A stretch of 64,000 nucleotides of DNA, taken from Absidia repens. Taxonomy: Eukaryota > Mucoromycota > Mucoromycetes > Mucorales > Cunninghamellaceae. Shown here one piece after another: positions 23,616 through 36,299 of this stretch (its first letter is position 1; each line of letters starts with the position of its first letter). A program made the position numbers and the translations under genes. The notes under the pieces were generated by a model. The model searched no databases. It was not told where the DNA came from and saw only the letters and a program-made list of their open reading frames with translations. Where the stretch lies: NCBI GenBank assembly GCA_002105175.1, contig MCGE01000013.1, forward strand, positions 806,001 through 870,000, in the 5' to 3' direction.

Positions 23616-25172
23616 AATGCTCATTTTTCTTACGACTGCCAACTTTGTGAACTTACTCTATTTTTTCTTTTTCTCTACGGAATAGACAGATTTACGTGAA
23701 CTTACAGAAAAAGGATTCCGTAAAGGTGACTTGACAAAACTCTCCCAGCTTCCTTCCCCACTCGTCCTACAAGTGCTCCAAATTCAGAACATCGCTGTCC
23801 CGAGTATTCAACATGTAGAAAAACCTCGACTGCTGCGCGTGGTCTTTACTGATGGTTCTAGTAAAAAGAAATGGATTGGTGCTGAAATACTAGGAAAAGT
23901 GGAGTCAATCAGGTAAATCGACAGGGCTTGACATTTATTACGTTGAAGTAAGGAAAAACTCAATTGTCTCTTTTTGTTCTGGCTGTAGTCTTCACACACC
24001 TCCAGGGACAAAATTCTTACTGACGAAACCTATCGAAATACGGGAACAATTACTAATATTGGGTCCAGGCATGTTAACATGTTTGGGTGGGCAAGTCCAG
24101 GAAATGATTCAAGCATGGAAGGCCGGGAAACAATTCATTAAGCGTACCAAGGGAAATCAAACGACATCGGAAGAAGATTTACCTCCACCCTTTATTCCAT
24201 TCAAAATCAAGGCAAGCTAAGAAAACTGATTATCTGATTGTAATGCTAATTAGTTATTGTTGTTATTATTATACATAGGCGGGTCAAGCAACAAAGGAAA
24301 AGAGCAAAGAACTGAAGCCGCAACCAACATCAGCAGCAACACCGGTACCTCCTCAGATTTCTAAAAACGACAGACACGGCCGTGGAAACGACAACAAAAA
24401 TCAGCGATCTTTGGAAAAGGACGGGAAACGGAAGAATGCACCATCGAAATCAGACAAAAAGAAAGACGCACCCTCCTCCAAGAAAGAAAGTGGATCAACA
24501 AAGAAAGATGCAAAGTCAGCGAAAAACGATGGTGCACCAGCAAAGAAGGAGACGAAGCCAACGAAAAACGATGGCGGATCAGCAAAGAAAGAGACAAAGC
24601 CTGCGAAAAACGATGGTGGACCAGCAAAGAAAGAGACAAAGCCTGCGAAAAAAGACAGTGGACCAGCAAAGAAGGAGACAAAGCCTGCGAAAAAAGACAG
24701 TGGACCAGCAAAGAAAGAGACAAAGCCTGCGAAGAACGAAAATAGACCAGCGAACGAAAGAGTACATGGAACACAGGACAAAGAAAAAAGGAAAGCACGT
24801 CAGACTCCCAAGGATACAAAGCACGATGACGACACCCAATCTCATCAGCAAACATCTTCAGTTGATACCCGCGGTAGTAAAAACAAGAATAAATCTCAGA
24901 ACCAACGACATCCACCAACATCCTCATCACCATCACCATCACCATCATCACTAAAACAGAATCCACCTTCAGTACCTGTAACGACACCAACCGTTTTGTC
25001 TGCTTCTTCAAAACCATTTATTCCTTCCTCCTTCCCAATACAACAACAGCAACCACAACAGGATATTCCAGCGGACTCATCGTCACCGTCGTCAAGAGGA
25101 CGTGGCTCGAGTCGTGGAAATCGAGGACGTGGCAACCGTGGACGTGGTCGTGGCCGTGGTGCAGAACACTGA
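23398..25172 (+). CDS. TDRD3-like topoisomerase III-beta scaffold without Tudor domain
   Basis: The start is MPTPALSLGALEEKGWFFNQ (ATG at 23398). Five exons follow. The N-terminal DUF1767/OB-fold region matches animal TDRD3: TDLRELTEKGF, PLVLQVLQIQNIA, PRLLRVVFTDGS, LHTPPGTKFLL, LGPGMLTCLGGQVQEMI and the landmark DLPPPFIPF. In animals this region binds TOP3B and the protein works on mRNA and R-loops. No UBA or Tudor domain follows; instead there is a Lys-rich part with five 14-residue repeats (AKKETKPAKNDGGP type) and an Arg-Gly-rich end (RGRGSSRGNRGRGNRGRG), which suggests RNA binding. Intron 1 contains a 53-base T run. Loss of Tudor could be real or reflect a different fungal architecture; RMI1 is the alternative relative. 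Confidence 0.82.
23562..23614. repeat. 53-base poly-T run in intron 1 of the TDRD3-like gene
   Basis: An uninterrupted T homopolymer lies in the intron between VIDLAKD and TDLRELTEK. Its exact length may be uncertain in the assembly. Confidence 0.85.
24540..24749 (+). repeat. In-frame minisatellite, five 42-bp units
   Basis: Five 42-bp units encode variants of AKKETKPAKNDGGP in the TDRD3-like protein. The third and fourth units are nearly identical, a sign of recent duplication or homogenisation. Confidence 0.85.
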
Positions 25173-25395
25173 GTTTACCTTCCTGCCTTTTTGTTTTTAT
25201 TTTTCAATAGTTTAGATTCCATTCTATCTACATCTCTTTATCTCTGTCCGGTCTCCAACCTTTAGAAACATAGTTATATATATAGAACTAGATAGTATAT
25301 ACAAATGTGATATCAATAAAAGTCTTGCTTATTTATTTATTTTTTTTACTACGACTCCGTCTTTATTTGTTTTATGCTTTTGTTCTTTTGTTGTT

Positions 25396-25449
<54 letters not shown>

Positions 25450-26331
25450 GATTTTACCAGATATGATAATATATACTGGACCTATAATAAGGAGGGTTTT
25501 GGCCAGGCAGTTGGAAAATCATCAGAAAATCAAGTGATAGAGACATAAAGATCTATGCGGCTGCAGCGTAGCTGGTACAAATACTTTGAAAGCAAGAAAT
25601 CTGTATGGGATGAAAAATGTTCGAGCTCAGCTAATTTTCTTCAGACCACTTTATTTTTCTTATGTATAATATAAAAATTAAGCAGAGTACGTATAATATG
25701 TCCAGTTTAGGGGAGAGTATGCTGATGTTACGGTATATGTTGATGGATATGAATGGTGAATGGTAGAAAGCGAATACGGCAGTACAAAATGTTCTATAGT
25801 AGTAATTACACGAGCAGCATGATCTAAACTCATTTGTATTCTTAATAGAGCGGAACTATAGCTATCTCTAACAGTAATTGACGGTACACTGTCAACCAGT
25901 CTTTGAGTCTGTCGCAGGTAAAGTAGTCATAGTGGGCGAACTAGAAACAAGTGCTTAGTAGGACTCTCACAAAAAAGGGATACGACAATGTTTTCATTAT
26001 CAAATGGATTAGAAGATGGTTAATAAAAGGAAAACAATTTAATAAAGTATATTGGTAAATACTAAAGTTAAAAGACGAAGGGCTCAATGTAATAAGGGAT
26101 TTAGCTATTGCAGAAAAGAGAGACTAAAATGACGTTTAGAAAGGTCGACACTAATCTAAAAGGACAATTGTAAAATGGAGGGATAATATAATGTGTAGAG
26201 TATGAGAGAGACCAAAGGGACAACTGCTATTGAAGTATCAAAATGGTTAACATTAATTTAAAGTGGCGATAGTAAAAAGGAATCTATTACACAAGACATG
26301 GGGGTGATAAATGGAATAGCTTTAATTGAAG

Positions 26332-26382
<51 letters not shown>

Positions 26383-27306
26383 GAAAGAAAATACATATTT
26401 ATTCAGATGTAGATACTAACTATGGACAAACTAATACTAAATTCAGCTAATGAAGACTCCAAACGCGAACTAATGGGGACCTAAATCCTGAATCCAAAAT
26501 GAAAGGGTTTCCCCATGCATCTTGTAATCCCTGAGCAAAACCCCCTCCTAAACCAGTCCTGACACTAATATAAGTCCACTGAAACCGCAGAGGCTCCACA
26601 ATTGCAAAGAATTAAAGAAAGGGAAAAAGAGAACAAAGAAAGAACGAAAAAATAAAAAGGCGGGGAGAGAAAAATAAATATTCACGTGGACGGGATTTGA
26701 ATATATTTTTTTGTCTCAGGTGAAGCGATGATTGCAGAAAAATATGATCATTAATGTGCACTGGATGGTTGTCAGTTTACCTTCATAAACCTTCCTTTTT
26801 TTTTTTTGGTAAATGCCTTTGACGTTACAATTCTACCGATCCCTTTAACTTCACATGACTGTGGCTTTTTTCTATCTCGATTACATAGTTAACTGTTTAT
26901 TGTCAAATAAAAAACAACATCCGTAGTACTTCATGGGATCTATATTTTTCATTCCTGTTGAGCCACATTACAGACAAGAAAAATACTGACAACAATGACA
27001 AGAAAAAGCAAAAGCGGAGGAATGATAAAAATAAGTGGTTTTTATTCAAAGAAAAAAAGTAGAAGTGGATATCATAATTTTTTCTATGCTACAAAATGTA
27101 TATTATAAATCAACTGGATCATAGTAAAATGATACTTTTTATTGATAAAAATAATATTGTAACTTAATGTGAGCACAAGTCAGAAAAAAAAAAAAAAAAA
27201 AAGAGTAGAACTTGCAAGGCTACAACAGCTACACATAAATATAAGTAAATAACTTTTATTGGAAATAGGATCTTCAATGGATTCATAGCACTTGATCATC
27301 AATCAC
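25173..27306. other. Intergenic region with homopolymers and repeat copy B
   Basis: Downstream of the TDRD3-like stop there is a 50-base T run (25398-25447), then dispersed repeat copy B (about 25850-26712, minus orientation) with a 44-base A run inside (26337-26380). The remaining part to the WW-protein stop is AT-rich, with an 18-base A run near 27184. No ORF has coding character. Confidence 0.6.
25850..26712 (-). repeat. Dispersed repeat family, copy B
   Basis: On the reverse strand it opens with TTCAAATCCCGTCCACGTGA, then has TTAGTGTCAGGACTGG, GGATTACAAGATGCATGGGG and TTTTGGATTCAGGAT, then TTTAGTATTAGTTTGTCCATAG. The diverged modules with TAGTGTCGACC and TTAATGTTAACC follow, and the distal CCCACTATGACT and AAGACTGGTTGAC blocks align with the ends of copies A and C. 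It differs by a 44-base A run. Boundaries are by eye. Confidence 0.72.
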
Positions 27307-28450
27307 CTAAAACCAGCTAGAGTCTTCTTCCTATATATCAATGCATAATTTAAGAAAATGAGAATCAGTCCGATACACACATATACACCTAAAAAGTCGG
27401 TTGGGAAAACAAACTTACAACTACGGTATCACCATATCTATCTGATTCAGTAACTATGCATATAAAAAAAATGTATGAGCGCTAAAACTCCGCTACGCTG
27501 CTCGTTGTCCCACTTGTAAAACATATACCTGTAGTGGTGTCTCGAAACCAGCCATCCTCTTTGGTCACAGTCGTGGTATCACCATAGCCATCTAATAATA
27601 ATATAAAAAACCATATATGGATACTTAAGTTATCATCATCATCATCATAACCATCGTCCTTATGACTTCAGTCTACATACCAGTTTGGACAATTGTTTGT
27701 CTATCATCACCGAAAAAACCACCATCTTCATTGATCACAGTAGTTGTGCCACCTTGTTCTCTTCCATAGTAGCCATCATCGCCACCGCGATCATAATCAT
27801 TATAGCCGTCACGATATTGATCCTCTAATTTATGTAATGTTTTTAAAAAGAAAATCGTTAGCAAAATCGACCATTCTCTATAATATATATATATATATAT
27901 ATACGTGTATTTGTGCTCTTACCTCGACGTTCTTCTTCCAATTCATCAATGCGACGATCTTCGTCTTTTTCATGTTCAACAAATTCACCCACGCCAAAAC
28001 CCACAAGTCCAGCCGCAGCGACCCCAGCAGCAATTTTAGCACCGGTAGAAAATTTTGATCCATTTTGCTGTTGCCGTTGCTGATAACCTTGTTGCGATGA
28101 GTAGCCCGCAAAATTAGGAGGAGGCGGTGGTGGTGGCTGATTGTAAGCTGAGTTTCTTGGATCTTCCCATGTTGTTCGTCCACCATTGTTATTATCAATA
28201 AAATAACTATCATTTATGATAAACAAAATGGATTAGTATTTTTTTTTTTCGACACCATATATTCAACCTTTTTTTCAGCAACTTCAGGAACACTTACTAT
28301 CTGCCGTCGGGTGCTTGTGCACTAGTCCATCCTAATTATAGATAAAAACAAGTTATTATCTTGTCTTTTGACTATGTAATTGCTTTGTGGCAGGGCAGTC
28401 GATGTAATATCAATTAATAGTTTTCACTTACCAGGAGGTAAAGCAGACAT
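27307..28450 (-). CDS. Small WW-domain protein with C-terminal acidic-aromatic repeats
   Basis: Seven short exons join in frame from MSALPPG (ATG at 28450) to EEDSSWF-stop (27307), about 200 residues. A WW domain sits at residues 1-37: LPPGWTSAQAPDGRYYFIDN, then GRTTWEDPR, with both tryptophans and the proline. It is followed by a seven-Pro run, a Gln-rich part, a Gly/Ala segment (AKIAAGVAAAGLVGFGVGE) that could be a glycine-zipper membrane or oligomer helix, and an acidic coil. The end consists of three diverged units of the form YGDTTTV..EDGWF, with unit boundaries close to exon borders. WW domains bind Pro-rich partners; its own PPPPPPP could self-associate. I recognise no named family. 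Confidence 0.75.
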
Positions 28451-28706
28451 AATAGGATAAATAATATATAAAAATAAAAAATGAAAAGATGAGAATAAAT
28501 AAAGTTGCAGATAAAAAGAAAAAACAACATTTATAAATGTGAGGCATTTTTTAATGCCAGTTGAGCTTTTTATAAAAAAAAAAAAGACCTAAATTTGGTA
28601 GTATTCACTTTATTGATCATTCTTGTATCAATATAAACAGATATATATATATATAAATAATAATATACTAAGCTAAACATAATCATTTCAAACTAATCTA
28701 ATGGAA

Positions 28707-31700
28707 TCAAAGGGAGCTGGAATCTTTTCGAAGGCCAGGTCGTTCAATCACAGTCATCAAAGACATGAGTCGTTGCAATCGTTGTAAATCCAGCTACATA
28801 AAAGGGAAATAAAAAGATTAACACAGGTACCGTAATTGATCACGATCATTCTCTAATTTCTTATCTAAAAGACTTACGAAGGTAGGAAGGTAATTGGTGG
28901 TGACTACATTTTTGGGTTCAGGCACTTCATAAGGACTGTCATCCAATGAGACATTGTCTAACAACAAAATATCATTTGTATCGCCACTGCTGACCTTGGA
29001 AGCCACAGCACGGAGAATGTCATTGCTGATAGGATCCTAGAAGGAGAATTTAAAAAAAAAAAAAAAAAAAAGCCTAAGTCATATGTGTACTACAGTGCCA
29101 AGACTTGATCTTCATTACCTCGTAATCAGCCACATAGTAGTTTTGTAATAATTTCTGTACTTGAGTTGGCGCCAATAACCAGCATACATCGTAAATCGTC
29201 TTGATATCCTGTTGCGTCACCTTCTTGAGCTGTAACAGTTTGGCCGCCTGCATCAGATGTTCCAGTTGTATAGTTGCATCCGCCACTTCATGCGATTTGC
29301 ACCATTCTTCCAGTCGTGTGATGTTATACTGGATTTGCATCGCCCGTTTCCACGAGTTGTAGTTCCGACGCATTACCAAATCATTGAAGGTAGACACGCC
29401 AATCAATTTCAGTAACTCTGTCAACACTTGTTCAACCACCGAGAAGGGTACGTAATAGCATTTCATGGCGCGGTAGATGCGGTTTAAAAAGTTCAAAAGT
29501 TCGTCCATAGTAAATGCAGGTTGATTGGAGCCAGCCAAGATCTTCCCAAAGAAGCGTGAATTATCGGTTGCAATAAAACCAGGGAGGGATTGGTTTTCGA
29601 TCAGAGCAGGGACAGCCATTTTGTTCAGTCGCTTCTTGAGTTCTGTCAGCCAATGGTGATAGATGTTGTCTTCCAGGCATTGAAGTTCGTATTTGACAGT
29701 TGCCAATAGCTTTTCAAAGTCATGCCAGCCCACCGCCCGTCGACCATTCATCGAGTTGTAGTGCATTTCCCGCTCCAGTTCTTGTTCGGTCGAGCATACC
29801 AATGATAATAATTCATGAGCATTGGAGAGCCAGTAGGCACATGGTACAATAGTGTCTTCACCGTTAAAACCCTAGCGATGTTCGATGATGAGGGTAATAA
29901 AATAAGAAAATCAGATGTCAGTATAAAATTCATTAACAGTCATCACATACAACAACTATCTATTTTCTTACCAAACAGTATTTTTGAATTGTATCCATAG
30001 CAGTAAACAAAAGTCGTTCAGATTCAACCAAATAGCCATAACGCCACATTTGAGTGACACACAAGCCAATATTATGCGCAGGGAAAACCACTTCTTGAAG
30101 GGCTGGCAGCTGTTGTGAGTTGGGAGCTAAGATCTTGAGGTTCATAATAAGTCCATTGAGAATTTCTTGTTCCAACAAGGCTTCATCTTGTAAAATGGCA
30201 CGCACAGCATCTTCGGGATTGCCTTCAGCTTCGACATCGCGTAAATGTTTATGATCCAGGGACATGGGGCGCATTTGTTCGGGTTCAGCATACACCAGCT
30301 TGCTAGGAGAGACAGCCATGTCAGCATGCGCATTGCCAGCTGATTGTCCAGTTTGAGAAAGAGGGCTTTGGAATCGGTGAGCTGCACTGCCACCAGGTGT
30401 TGATGGAGATCGACCGCCACGTTCAGGAGAAATGCCCCGGCCAGCACCACCATAGGACGGCGATAGATTGCGTGGATAGGGAGAGTTGAGCGAGCCTTGA
30501 CGTTTGGGTGTTTTGAGACTTTGTGACAGTTGGGTTTTGAGCGCGGCGATTTGGTTCTTGAGTTCCGCCACATCGTTGTTGCTGGTACCATTGCCACCAT
30601 TGTCAGTTTGGATGCGTGCAGGGCGTACCTTGAGTTGAGCGACGTCGTTCTTTTGTTTTTCCACCTCGTCTTTTAATTGCTGGATGGTTTCATCACGTTT
30701 CTTGAGATCATCTTGAGAGGCATGGTATGTATCTTGTAATTCACTGTACGAGAGTTGCAGTTTGTCGTAATCCGCCTTGACATCCTTCGCTTCTGCCAGT
30801 GAGACTTCCATTGATTTTGCCTTGGATTCCATTTTGGTATATTTTTCGGTCCATGATTGTACTTGTGCTTCTAATTGGGCGGTCTTAGTCCTGAGCTGTT
30901 CCTTTTCGTCCTTGTGTAGTGTCAGATGCTGCGTTAATTCTACCACTTTGCTTTCCAATTTGTAAGACACTTCTTGTAAATGAGTTGCTGATTTTGCTTC
31001 CGTACGTAGTTGTTGGAGGAGCTTCTTTGCTTGGCGTCGTCGGACACATGTTTGGATCTTGGTGACAAATCTACGTTCCCCGTGGATCTTCTTACGGACA
31101 GCCCTAAAAATTAAAAAGTTCGGTATTAGCGCAGTTTTTTTTTTTTTTTTTTTTTCCGTCAAAATTATGTGCATTTACTTACCATCCTCGGACAAGACGT
31201 TGTATTTGAGTAGCGGCATAGTTTTCACGGAATTGCGCAAAGTAACGCCGAGATAATAAACCCCTTGAAGCTAAATAAAAATAAAAAAAAATGGGAACAG
31301 GGAGTAAATACATCATTAACATTACTCTTGTAAGCTGAATATCAAGTGGTTACCTGCTTGAAGATTGACCACAAAGAGCAGTCGTCGTTTTTGTTGCTGT
31401 CTGGCCAAGAATCCACGGACATGAGATTGAATAACCACCGCAGCGTTGTTTTGCTTGATCAATTCCATATTGCGAATCGCCATCTTTTTTCTTGCCACCT
31501 GTTGCAACCGTAACGTCAATTCTTTCATACGCACATAACGAATACGAGTGATGAAGCGCCGCATGTTCTTTTGCAACAGCACAGTACATTCATTCCAACG
31601 ATCCGCACGAAGTTTTTCCATATACGCCAATTGCCCAGCACGGAAGAAAATCTTGGTCAATCCCACTTGGTATTTGTCCTTGTCTTGAATTGATTTTTCG

Positions 31701-34700
31701 AGAATGGTCATGCACAGAGTATTGAGGTCAGGGTTGAGGTGAGGGTCCCAGTACTTGGAGTTCACCAAAGCATAGTAACGATCAGCAAAATCATCAAATG
31801 TCCATCGGGAGGGATAGCCAGCACAACTGATTCGAATGGTTTCCAGTACACCGCACGCACGTAATTGAGCCAAAACCATGTTTGGTTCAAAGACCCAAGC
31901 GACCTTGGCTTCGTTGGGCTTGATACACCGAATATAATGCACATTGGTGTGTCCGATTGTGTCCATCAGGCTGATCAAAGAGAGTTTGAAGATCGAACCA
32001 AGAGTCGGTTTCTTATTGGCGCCACCCATAGGACCACGTTTCATAGGGCCAGGCTTTGCAGGTGCAGAAGCGGTAAGAGAGTCCCGGTTAGATTGAGCAG
32101 ATGCATTGGCAGCCTCCGTCGCAGTGTGAAGCATGTCGACCAAGAATTCCGAGTCAGCGTGTTGCAGCATATTCAATATTTCGTCAGGCACCGTATCCTT
32201 GTTCTTGTCCATGAAACCTTCCGCATCGTACTCCACTTCGTGAGCATAATGTACCACCGTAAATGCCTTGTTGGAAAAGCGGGGTTTTTTGAAATAACCT
32301 TTGTATGTTGGTGTGGAAAAGTTGTTGTAGAGTTTGTCACAGAAGCCTTGGTCAGAGCCTGATGGTAGTCGTGATTCCTAAAAAAAATGGTAGTCGATCA
32401 GTCAGCTATCCAACTATCTTTCCCTGTTGTTCACCACATTTGATTTTCTCCTCTTACAACTTACTTCATCCAAAAGAGATAATATACCGAGCTTGGCTTC
32501 AATCATTTCAATACACCGTTGGTTGTCACTGAATTCGATAAATTTCCAATCAATCTTTTCCTTCACATACTCTTCTTGTTCCAGCTTGAATACATGTTGA
32601 TTAAACTACAAATATAAATTCATTTAGATTAATAAATCGTCTGTAATACATATTTCATCGTTTGGGTGAGTTTACCTGTTGTTGAAGCTTTTCATTAGCA
32701 TAATTGATACAGAATTGTTCAAACGAATTCTTTTTGAAGTGTTCAAAACCATAAATATCAAGCACACCAATAAAAGTAGAGACAACACCTTCTTCTTGAC
32801 AAGAGAGACTTCGATTGACTACGTCGACCAACCAATCAAACAAGCTTGCATAAATATACTTGGCAACGGAATCCTTGACAATATTGGCCTGGGTTGGGTT
32901 GAGATTGGTGACAATACTTTCAGACCGAGTGACAATTTGACGCTTCGTAAGCCATTTCTTAAAGTCCAAGGGCTTGACACCGAGTAATTTTGTAGCAGTT
33001 ACCAGAGAAGGTTCATCAGAAGCCAAGACAGCGTCATTTCGACCACCAATTTCAATATTACCAATATGAAGCAAAGCAGCCAAAAGACGGAAGATTTGCC
33101 ATTGTGTTTGGACCGCAATGCCAACCATAGATAACGACCGTTGAGTAAGTTCAAATTCTTCTATGTCATCCATACCAGGAATCACCCCTGTGCCACTTTG
33201 GTTCAAATAATGGAATTTTGTCCAGTCCTTCAGTTCCAGTTCCTTGCGTTCATTAATTGGTGCCCCGGCGCAGAGCTACATTTCGCATGATGATAATAAT
33301 AAAAAGCGGAGGAGTCAGTCACTACGAATCAATATACTGTCTCACACATCTTTTTAATAGTCAAAGAGATTTTACCTGATAAAAGATATGGTAGTTCCGT
33401 TCAGTTTCAGGCTGGAAAATCAATCGAGAGCGTTCTAAAAGATAAGTTCGAATCTTGGCACCAACAATGTTACAAGACGTATCGAATTGGATCTAAAAAA
33501 TATATAAATAGTTTGGTAAGTAAAGTTTTAAAACTAATATTTTGTCCATTGCTCCACTTTTTTTCGCCCATACTTCAATGTATTTCCCAAATCTTGAACT
33601 GTTGTCATTTCTTGTCGTCTTTGCATTCCCAAAAGCTTCCATGATAGGATTGGTAGCTACACAAACAAAAAGAAAAAAGGAGACGCCAGATTAATATTTC
33701 TGTCTGCACGCCTTTTTTTTTAACATACCTAAGATTTGTTCTTCTACTTCAGTCATTTCAGCTCCACCATCTTTGGCAATTTTTCCAACTGCATCCTTAT
33801 CATCCGCTGTAGCAAAATAACGCATGATGTATTTGGCACTGACTGTTTTACCCGCACCACTAATCCATTCAAAGCCCAGTTTGTGATCATAAAAAAAAGG
33901 GAAAAAATGCCTCAGTAAAAGCAGTAAAGTGATCCCCCTACCTAAACGACATCAGGGTCTCTTGGATTACCTTTCACCAGAAACAACAATGGTTTGATTT
34001 GTCTTTTCACGAATCATACATCGGTAGGCATCTTCAGCAATGGCGAATAAATGAGGTTCAAGTTCACCACGACGGCGACCAGAGTATTGTTGAATAATAT
34101 CAGGTTCATAGAGTTGGACTCGGTCAAAAGGATTGGCTGCAATGAGTACGATACCAGAGTAGGTGTAGATATTACGCTGAGAGTATCGAATACGAATGGT
34201 GTTCAACACTAAAAGAGAAGAAGAGTAGGTGTTAAGTTTTGGTACAATACATACTTTGTTTTCTCATCTTGGTGAATGGTGAGGACTGTTACCTGAAGGT
34301 TCGTTCAAATGAGAAAGGTTCGTCAAATCGTCAATATTTTCCAGCTTTGGAGGATTACGAAGAGGTGGTAAAGTAGCACCATTGTTCTTTTCTAACAAGC
34401 CCAGTTTTGATTCGAAGACGTGTTCCTGAGTAAAAATAAATATATAAAGATAAGGCTTAGTATTCCGGTTCTGCTTTCTTCAGGGACTCAATTCTACCTC
34501 TTCATATTCTCTTCATTTAACCCACTATAACTTACTCTTTCCGGTTGTTCATCGTTCTGAAAAACAATCTTGACATCACTATCAGTTATTTCTTTGGATA
34601 TGACTTGAGCTGACACCCAGGCATCGTCTTCATCTTCAAACCAGGCCTTGGTACCTTTGGTGTATACTTCAATGGCTTGAAGGATGTGGGTTGGTAACTC

Positions 34701-34712
34701 TGTTGATCCCAT
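28707..34712 (-). CDS. MYO2: Class V myosin heavy chain
   Basis: About fifteen exons encode a full class V myosin. The N-terminal part is [20 protein letters not shown]; the motor has VVSGERSGAGKT (P-loop), [17 protein letters not shown] (switch I), [11 protein letters not shown] (switch II), [15 protein letters not shown] and [12 protein letters not shown]; the neck has IQ motifs ([15 protein letters not shown]); then a coiled coil (about 30650-31070) and a C-terminal dilute/globular cargo domain ([42 protein letters not shown]). This is the actin motor that carries secretory vesicles and organelles to the hyphal tip. The start [12 protein letters not shown] (34712) is chosen because IEVYTKG is close to the usual N-terminus; an acceptor-like AAG at 34739 leaves open an upstream exon. 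The symbol follows yeast usage. Confidence 0.93.
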
Positions 34713-34799
34713 CCTTCCACTATTCGAAGTAACTTGAGTGTGGAATAAAAAAAATAAAAAAAAAGTTGGAAGAGAGCGAAAGAAGAAGAAAAAAAAAAT

Positions 34800-35930
34800 G
34801 GGCTTTGATATGAACACAAGAAAAAAAAAAAGGCTGCCAAAGCATTAAAGTTTCAAATCCCGCCTCGACCATATCAAGTGTAACAGCCATGTTTCGATGT
34901 GGTGAGTTTCTTACTGTTCCATCATCATTCACCACTGCTTGCTGTTCATACTTTTTTTTTTTGTTATATTCACGTACGTAATCAATGTGTGTAAGTTTTT
35001 GACTATGTAAGCCCTATAAATCAATGAAATAAATTAAGAGAGGGTGAAATCAGGAGCAATGGGATTTGGTTGGATAAGAAAAGAGAAAAACCAAGACTGA
35101 TTCAAGCGCCACATCAATCATCGGTTAAAAATAGGATACAGGGGAATCGAGCGTATGTTATGCCAACTAAAAAACTCGACTGCGATGAGCTAGATGCATT
35201 ACTGTGCTATACAAAATATTTTACTACATACCAGTACTATCAATAAGATGCGGTTTTATCATACCATAACTACAAAATAGCCACACACACTTTTACCTAA
35301 AGGCTCTCACAATATCGTCTGGGTTCAAATATCGCATTTTGTAGTTGTCTCATTCGCGTTTTTCGGGCAACTACATAAAATAGAATGAAAACTGAATAAT
35401 TAAACGTTGAAGGAGGGGGGGTACGGTCATTTCTGTTCCTGGAAAACTTTATTCCAATGCCAAAACAAATTGGAGGACATTAAATATATAGTGAATAATG
35501 AATGAAAGGTGAGAGGGTAGAAATAATAAAATAATAGAACCAAAGTCATAATACAATAGAATATAATCAATAATGAGAAATTTAACAACAATAGAATAGA
35601 TATCATATTGAAATATAGGTGGCAACAGAAAACATGTGAGAGCAATACACTGTGGGTAGTGAGCATGGTTTCTACGCGGTGTCCCGGATTTTCAGACGAC
35701 TGCATTGAAGCCCAGGAATTATACATAAAAAGAAAAGAATGATATGTATGCATAATATGTAATTTTTTTCTCATTTCGACAATAACACCTGTGACTCCAC
35801 CATCTCGCAGGTAAGAGGCCGTCTGGCCCATAACTTGACTAACTATCAGCAGAGTCTGGCCAGTATATTCATGCCCTTGATGTTTTGGAGAAGACGTACG
35901 CTGCGTCTATCATTCCAGGTCGGAGTTGTC
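34800..35930 (-). other. Coding-like fragments upstream of myosin V, no gene assembled
   Basis: Two minus-strand pieces look coding in composition but have no match I recognise: HQGHEYTGQTLLIVSQVMGQ followed by TASYLRDGGVTGVIVEMRKK (35770-35900), and SQKLTHIDYVREYNKKKK followed by YEQQAVVNDDGT and SPHRNMAVTLDMVEAGFETL (34840-35020), with a possible short exon MRYLNPDDIVRAF near 35320-35365. Joins with GT-AG signals can be drawn, but frame is not kept throughout. They may be upstream exons, an unrecognised gene, or a relic. Confidence 0.3.
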
Positions 35931-36299
35931 TGATTTTTAGAAGCCTTGAGAGCTAGGCAACTAGAGGAGAGACACAGCAAACAAAATCAATTTTTTACAG
36001 GAAACAATTGCGTTCTTGGGCGGAATTTAAATTTGGGATGTCGAAAAAAAGCGCAGCGTACTTCTTTTTCTTTCAACTTCTTTCAACTTTTTTTCTACTC
36101 TATCTTTATTTATTTCTCACCATATTTACGGATAAATATTCGGAAACGTACTTATATTTAGTATTGGTAGAAATAGAAAGTACGGATGAACTAATACCAT
36201 TGTCATTATAAAAAGATCTATTAATCATATTTTCTTCTCTTATATCGAATAACCAACTCAATATAGAACTTAATCGTAGTCTTATTTTTCGCGTGGCAA

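Noticed and set aside
34494..34817. Myosin start at the upstream MFISKPIFFFFFF
   Set aside because: The Phe run is a pyrimidine-rich intron-like or leader sequence; the conserved N-terminus begins at or near MGSTELP.
35427..35831. 134-aa minus ORF as a complete gene
   Set aside because: Only its first third looks coding. The rest is hydrophobic translation of AT-rich DNA, so I kept it only as a fragment.
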